Part shown: positions 35,777 through 38,369 of the stretch, piece after piece | How positions within the stretch are numbered: position 1 is the stretch's first letter | Layout: every line of letters starts with the position of its first letter | Source of the DNA: an uncultured Prevotella sp. | GTDB lineage: Bacteria; Bacteroidota; Bacteroidia; Bacteroidales; Bacteroidaceae | Length of the DNA stretch: 38,369 bases | NCBI GenBank assembly: GCA_945830055.1 | Contig: CALZXH010000016.1 | Coordinates: forward strand, 1-38,369 | Direction: 5' to 3' | The notes under the pieces: generated by a model | Told to the model about the DNA's origin: nothing | Database searches by the model: none | The model's input: only the letters and a program-made list of their open reading frames with translations | Translations under genes and position numbers: made by a program

Positions 35777-36842
35777 TCTCGCCACTGCCGAAACAGCGGT
35801 GATGCTCTTTGTCATATACCACACAGAACTGTCCGGGAGCAACCCCGTGGATGGCATCCTGAGAATGGATCATATAGGTTTGTCCGTCCACCGTTTCCAC
35901 TGTAGCATGGTGCCATTCGGGAGTATGCCTTATCTTGAAAGTAATCTGTTGCGGCAACTCCCTGACAGTAAGGAAATGGAAATCGTGAACCCTGAAATCT
36001 GACCGATAGGCGGTAGCAGGATCATAGCCGTGAGCCACATAGAGGATATTCTGTTCCACATCCTTCCTGACCACAAACCAAGGACCGCCTCCAAAGCCCA
36101 TGCCCTTGCGCTGACCGATGGTATGGAACCACAGTCCCTTGTGTTTCCCTATCAGTCTGCCAGTGTCCAATTCCACCACATCGCCGGGATTCTCGCCCAA
36201 GTATCTACGGATATAATCATTGTAATTGATGCGTCCCAGGAAGCAGATACCCTGCGAATCCTTACGCTTGGCATTGACCAGATGTTCACGCTCGGCAATC
36301 ACCCTCACCTCGTCCTTCATATAGTGACCGATGGGGAAAATGGCCTTCTTCAACTGCCAGTCATATATCTGCGCCAAAAAGTCGGTCTGGTCTTTCACTG
36401 GATCGGGACTGGTGGTGAGCCATTTGAGTCCGTCAATCATCTCTGTCTGTGCGTAATGCCCCGTGGCAATGAGGTCGTATTCATGTCCACGCTTTTGATG
36501 GAACGCTCCGAATTTAATCAGTCTGTTGCACATCACATCGGGATTGGGGGTATATCCTGCCCTAACTTTGTCCATCGTGTAGCGGGTCACCTCATCCCAA
36601 TACTCCTGATGGCAATCCACCACCTCCAGCCGGCAGCCATACCTTGCAGCCACAGCAGTGGCCATCTCCAGATCTTCTTCGGCAGAACAGTCCCAATGTT
36701 CATGCTCTTCGGGACCGATGTTGATATAGAAGCAATCGGGATGCAACCCATGGCTTGCCATTTCGCACAACACCACAGAACTGTCAACACCACCCGAAAG
36801 CAGCACGGCAATACGCTTGTCTTTACAGAGTTCAAAATCCAT
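35766..36842 (-). CDS. mnmA: MnmA: tRNA-specific 2-thiouridylase
   Basis: The ATG at 36842 is preferred (358 residues); an upstream in-frame ATG at 36881 falls inside the promoter-like box at 36879-36886. The P-loop SGGVDSS is at residues 16-22. The catalytic Cys105 lies in NPDVMCN and Cys200 in DSQGICFLG, the pair that forms the persulfide/disulfide during thiolation. The C-terminal beta-barrel ends CFGSGEI. MnmA puts the 2-thio group on wobble uridine 34 of Lys, Glu and Gln tRNAs using ATP and a sulfur relay. The stop codon lies inside the convergent flavoprotein gene. Confidence 0.95.
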   Translation of the reverse strand: MDFELCKDKRIAVLLSGGVDSSVVLCEMASHGLHPDCFYINIGPEEHEHWDCSAEEDLEMATAVAARYGCRLEVVDCHQEYWDEVTRYTMDKVRAGYTPNPDVMCNRLIKFGAFHQKRGHEYDLIATGHYAQTEMIDGLKWLTTSPDPVKDQTDFLAQIYDWQLKKAIFPIGHYMKDEVRVIAEREHLVNAKRKDSQGICFLGRINYNDYIRRYLGENPGDVVELDTGRLIGKHKGLWFHTIGQRKGMGFGGGPWFVVRKDVEQNILYVAHGYDPATAYRSDFRVHDFHFLTVRELPQQITFKIRHTPEWHHATVETVDGQTYMIHSQDAIHGVAPGQFCVVYDKEHHRCFGSGEITM

Positions 36843-36878
36843 CACAACTTGTTTTGTCTGATTGTTGGAAAACAACTG

Positions 36879-36909
36879 CAAAACTACTCTTTTTTATCTA
36901 TATTTGCCA
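36879..36909 (-). promoter_or_regulatory. Probable mnmA promoter
   Basis: On the - strand TAGTTTTG (36886-36879) fits the -7 pattern. Twenty bases upstream is TGG (36909-36907), a partial match to the upstream element. The leader would be about 25-30 bases. Confidence 0.4.
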
Positions 36910-36985
36910 TCTGATGAAGCAGGCATCGCCTGTTAATTATCCTTAAATACAAGCAGGACTCCATACAACCTATGAGAGAATGTCT

Positions 36986-36993
36986 TATCTTTG
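36986..36993 (+). promoter_or_regulatory. Promoter -7 box of the SPFH/Arc-like gene pair
   Basis: TATCTTTG matches the -7 consensus and lies 39 bases before the start codon at 37033. No TTTG is present at the expected upstream spacing. An inverted repeat follows directly at the likely transcription start. Confidence 0.5.
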
Positions 36994-37012
36994 TGATATC
37001 AATTTGATATCA
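36994..37012 (+). repeat. Inverted repeat at the transcription start of the SPFH gene
   Basis: TGATATC (36994-37000), a five-base spacer AATTT, and GATATCA (37006-37012) form a perfect 7-base inverted repeat directly after the -7 box. It could be an operator or a 5' hairpin stabilising the mRNA. The Arc-like protein encoded in the same unit is a conceivable binder. Confidence 0.55.
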
Positions 37013-37032
37013 TCAACCAAACAACAAAGAAT

Positions 37033-37986
37033 ATGGAAAACAAAGAATTTGAATTTAAAGGCAAACAACTCAACGGCATTGCCATGCTGATTGTAACCAT
37101 TCTTGAACTTGCCATAAGCATAGGTGCGTTAGTGGCGGGTATAGAACTCGAGGGAACACTAGGCATCGGTCTGATTGCACTGGCGGTGCTGCTCTTCATC
37201 CTTTTCCCGTTTCTGCTGGCAGGTTTCGTGCAGTTGGAACCCGGCGAGGCGCGCATCATGATGTTTTTCGGCAAATATCGCGGCACCTTCACACGAACAG
37301 GCTATTACTGGGTGCATCCGTTCATCAGCACCAAAAAACTGTCATTGCGCGCACGCAACCTGGATGCAGAGCCCATCAAGGTGAACGACAGGATAGGCAA
37401 TCCCGTGCTGATAGGACTCGTATTGGTATGGAAACTCTGTGACACCTACAAGGCGATGTTTGAGATTGACTCGCTGACGATGGCACAGAACGAGAACCAG
37501 ATAGGCACCAACGTGAAAAGCATCATGGATGCACTGGAGGCTTTTGTAAAGACCCAGAGCGATGCCGCACTGCGACAGGTGGCAGGCCAATATGCCTACG
37601 ACGATGTAGATGGTATGAGCAACGAGATGACACTGCGTGGCGGCGGCGATGAGATCAACCAGCAACTGGTGCAGAAACTGAACGAAAGACTTGCCATTGC
37701 CGGTATAGAGGTGGTGGAAGCACGCATCAACTACCTGGCATACGCTCCTGAGATAGCTGCCGTGATGCTGCGCAGACAACAGGCTGCAGCCATCATCAGT
37801 GCCCGGGAAAAGATAGTAGAGGGAGCCGTATCTATGGTGAAACTGGCACTCAACAAGCTTTCTGAGGAAGAGATTCTGGAACTGGACGATGACAAAAAGG
37901 CAGCCATGGTGTGCAACCTGCTGGTAATACTGTGTGGTGACGATTCGGCACAACCGGTGGTGAATACCGGCACACTGAATCATTGA
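37033..37986 (+). CDS. SPFH/band-7 (stomatin-like) membrane protein
   Basis: This 317-residue protein has two N-terminal hydrophobic segments (about 15-37 and 43-65) and then the SPFH domain, with FVQLEPGEARIMMFFGKYRGTF at about 66-87 and the family pattern of a central beta domain and a long helix (GIEVVEARINYLAYAPEIAAVMLRRQQAAAIISAREKIV region, 221-260). Such proteins oligomerise as membrane scaffolds. There is no NfeD protease-partner gene beside it. Instead a small Arc-like gene begins 6 bases later, a pairing that recurs in Bacteroidetes as far as I know. Confidence 0.9.
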   Translation: MENKEFEFKGKQLNGIAMLIVTILELAISIGALVAGIELEGTLGIGLIALAVLLFILFPFLLAGFVQLEPGEARIMMFFGKYRGTFTRTGYYWVHPFISTKKLSLRARNLDAEPIKVNDRIGNPVLIGLVLVWKLCDTYKAMFEIDSLTMAQNENQIGTNVKSIMDALEAFVKTQSDAALRQVAGQYAYDDVDGMSNEMTLRGGGDEINQQLVQKLNERLAIAGIEVVEARINYLAYAPEIAAVMLRRQQAAAIISAREKIVEGAVSMVKLALNKLSEEEILELDDDKKAAMVCNLLVILCGDDSAQPVVNTGTLNH

Positions 37987-37992
37987 CAAACA

Positions 37993-38187
37993 ATGGCAAA
38001 GACAGATAAGACTGAAAAGACAAAGAGTTTCATACTGCGCATTGACAGCGCCACGATGGATGCCATAGAGGCGTGGGCGGCAGACGAGTTCCGCTCCACC
38101 AACGGGCAGATACAGTGGATTATCAGCGAAGCACTGCGCAAGGCGAAACGCCTGCCCAAAAAAGACAGAAATACCGCGGAGCCCTAA
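37993..38187 (+). CDS. Small Arc-type ribbon-helix-helix protein
   Basis: This 64-residue protein has a basic, Lys/Thr-rich N-terminus followed by the ribbon [20 protein letters not shown] and helices [22 protein letters not shown]. This is the Arc/MetJ-like fold seen in small DNA-binding proteins that dimerise. It is cotranscribed with the SPFH gene. The partner may be DNA (perhaps the inverted repeat at 36994) or the SPFH assembly itself; nothing here decides. The stop codon overlaps the convergent rsgA stop inside a terminator hairpin. Confidence 0.82.
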   Translation: MAKTDKTEKTKSFILRIDSATMDAIEAWAADEFRSTNGQIQWIISEALRKAKRLPKKDRNTAEP

Positions 38188-38203
38188 AAGGCTTCGCGGT
38201 ATT
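38170..38203. terminator. Shared hairpin terminator of the Arc-like gene and rsgA
   Basis: A 14-base stem (38170-38183 with 38190-38203, one G-T wobble) encloses a 6-base loop and is followed by TTCCTTCTTCC on the + strand. Both convergent genes end in the loop: TAA at 38185-38187 (+) and TAG at 38186-38184 (-). The T-tract is imperfect in both directions. Confidence 0.75.
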
Positions 38204-38369
38204 TTCCTTCTTCCTTATCCTCCAGCATACTCAGGTAGGAGCGGTACCGGCTCTCGGCGATATAATGCTCTTCCACCGCCTGTCTCACCGCGCACCCCGG
38301 CTCGTGGGTATGCGTGCAGTTGCTGAAACGGCAATCCTTGGAGAAGCGGAATATCTCCTTGAAATAGCC
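38184..38369 (-). CDS. rsgA: RsgA (YjeQ): ribosome small-subunit GTPase, C-terminal 61 residues
   Basis: The frame enters from the right edge and ends in TAG at 38186-38184. It encodes the C-terminal zinc domain typical of Rsg[19 protein letters not shown] followed by THTHEPGC (ligands Cys, Cys, His, Cys), and [20 protein letters not shown]. RsgA checks late maturation of the 30S ribosomal subunit. The GTPase domain lies outside the window. Confidence 0.92.
   Translation of the reverse strand, partial: GYFKEIFRFSKDCRFSNCTHTHEPGCAVRQAVEEHYIAESRYRSYLSMLEDKEEGKYREAF

Noticed and set aside
36030..36914. Open frame of 294 codons on the + strand across mnmA
   Set aside because: The - strand reading has all MnmA motifs; the + frame has none and spans the mnmA promoter region.

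Overview
The window comes from a member of the Bacteroidales (Bacteroides/Prevotella-like). The evidence is a SusC/SusD pair, promoters of the Bacteroidetes type (TTTG, about 19-20 bases, TAnnTTTG), an ECF sigma factor of the Bacteroides kind, families largely confined to Bacteroidetes (DUF4199, DUF6452, DUF6048, DUF4957/DUF5123-like, DUF6298-like) and weak Shine-Dalgarno signals. I cannot name the species.

Positions 657-28890 are a polysaccharide utilisation locus (PUL) that I read as acting on the pectin rhamnogalacturonan II (RG-II). The first transcription unit (657-17708, + strand) encodes six large exported enzymes and one small secreted protein: a four-module protein ending in a GH142-like (alpha/alpha)6 domain, an STN-domain/alpha-beta-hydrolase esterase, a GH95 fucosidase/L-galactosidase, a GH140 apiosidase, a GH78 rhamnosidase fused to a sialidase-like (GH33/BNR) domain, a GH2 enzyme and a 327-residue secreted protein of unknown role. 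It closes with a strong intrinsic terminator. The second unit (about 17874-28197) encodes a beta-helix lipoprotein, the SusC-like transporter, the SusD-like lipoprotein and a large beta-helix plus DUF6298-like enzyme, again followed by a strong terminator. A lone ECF sigma factor gene and a 57-codon acidic protein gene follow. No hybrid two-component regulator and no anti-sigma factor gene are present.

The enzyme set fits RG-II well. GH140 cuts the apiose that anchors side chains A and B. GH95 can remove the terminal L-galactose of chain A. The GH78-sialidase fusion has the two activities needed for chain C (rhamnose on Kdo). The multi-module protein resembles the GH143-GH142 type that dismantles chain D (arabinofuranose on Dha). 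Several activities needed for complete RG-II breakdown (GH106, GH127, GH137, GH138, GH139, GH141) are absent, so other loci or other organisms would have to supply them.

Positions 29333-30065 (- strand) hold an RNA operon: a canonical promoter, the SRP (4.5S) RNA, tRNA-Thr(UGU) four bases later, and a perfect hairpin terminator. Against the terminator lies a truncated, frameshifted remnant of a DUF4143 ATPase.

Positions 30175-38369 are ordinary chromosome: a DUF4199 membrane protein, a GT2 glycosyltransferase, a DUF6452/DUF6048 pair, ApbE, a Crp/Fnr regulator, an HI0933-family flavoprotein, convergent mnmA, an SPFH protein with a small Arc-like protein, and the C-terminal end of rsgA on the - strand. 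The left edge (1-356, - strand) is the N-terminal part of an unrecognised gene that diverges from the PUL.
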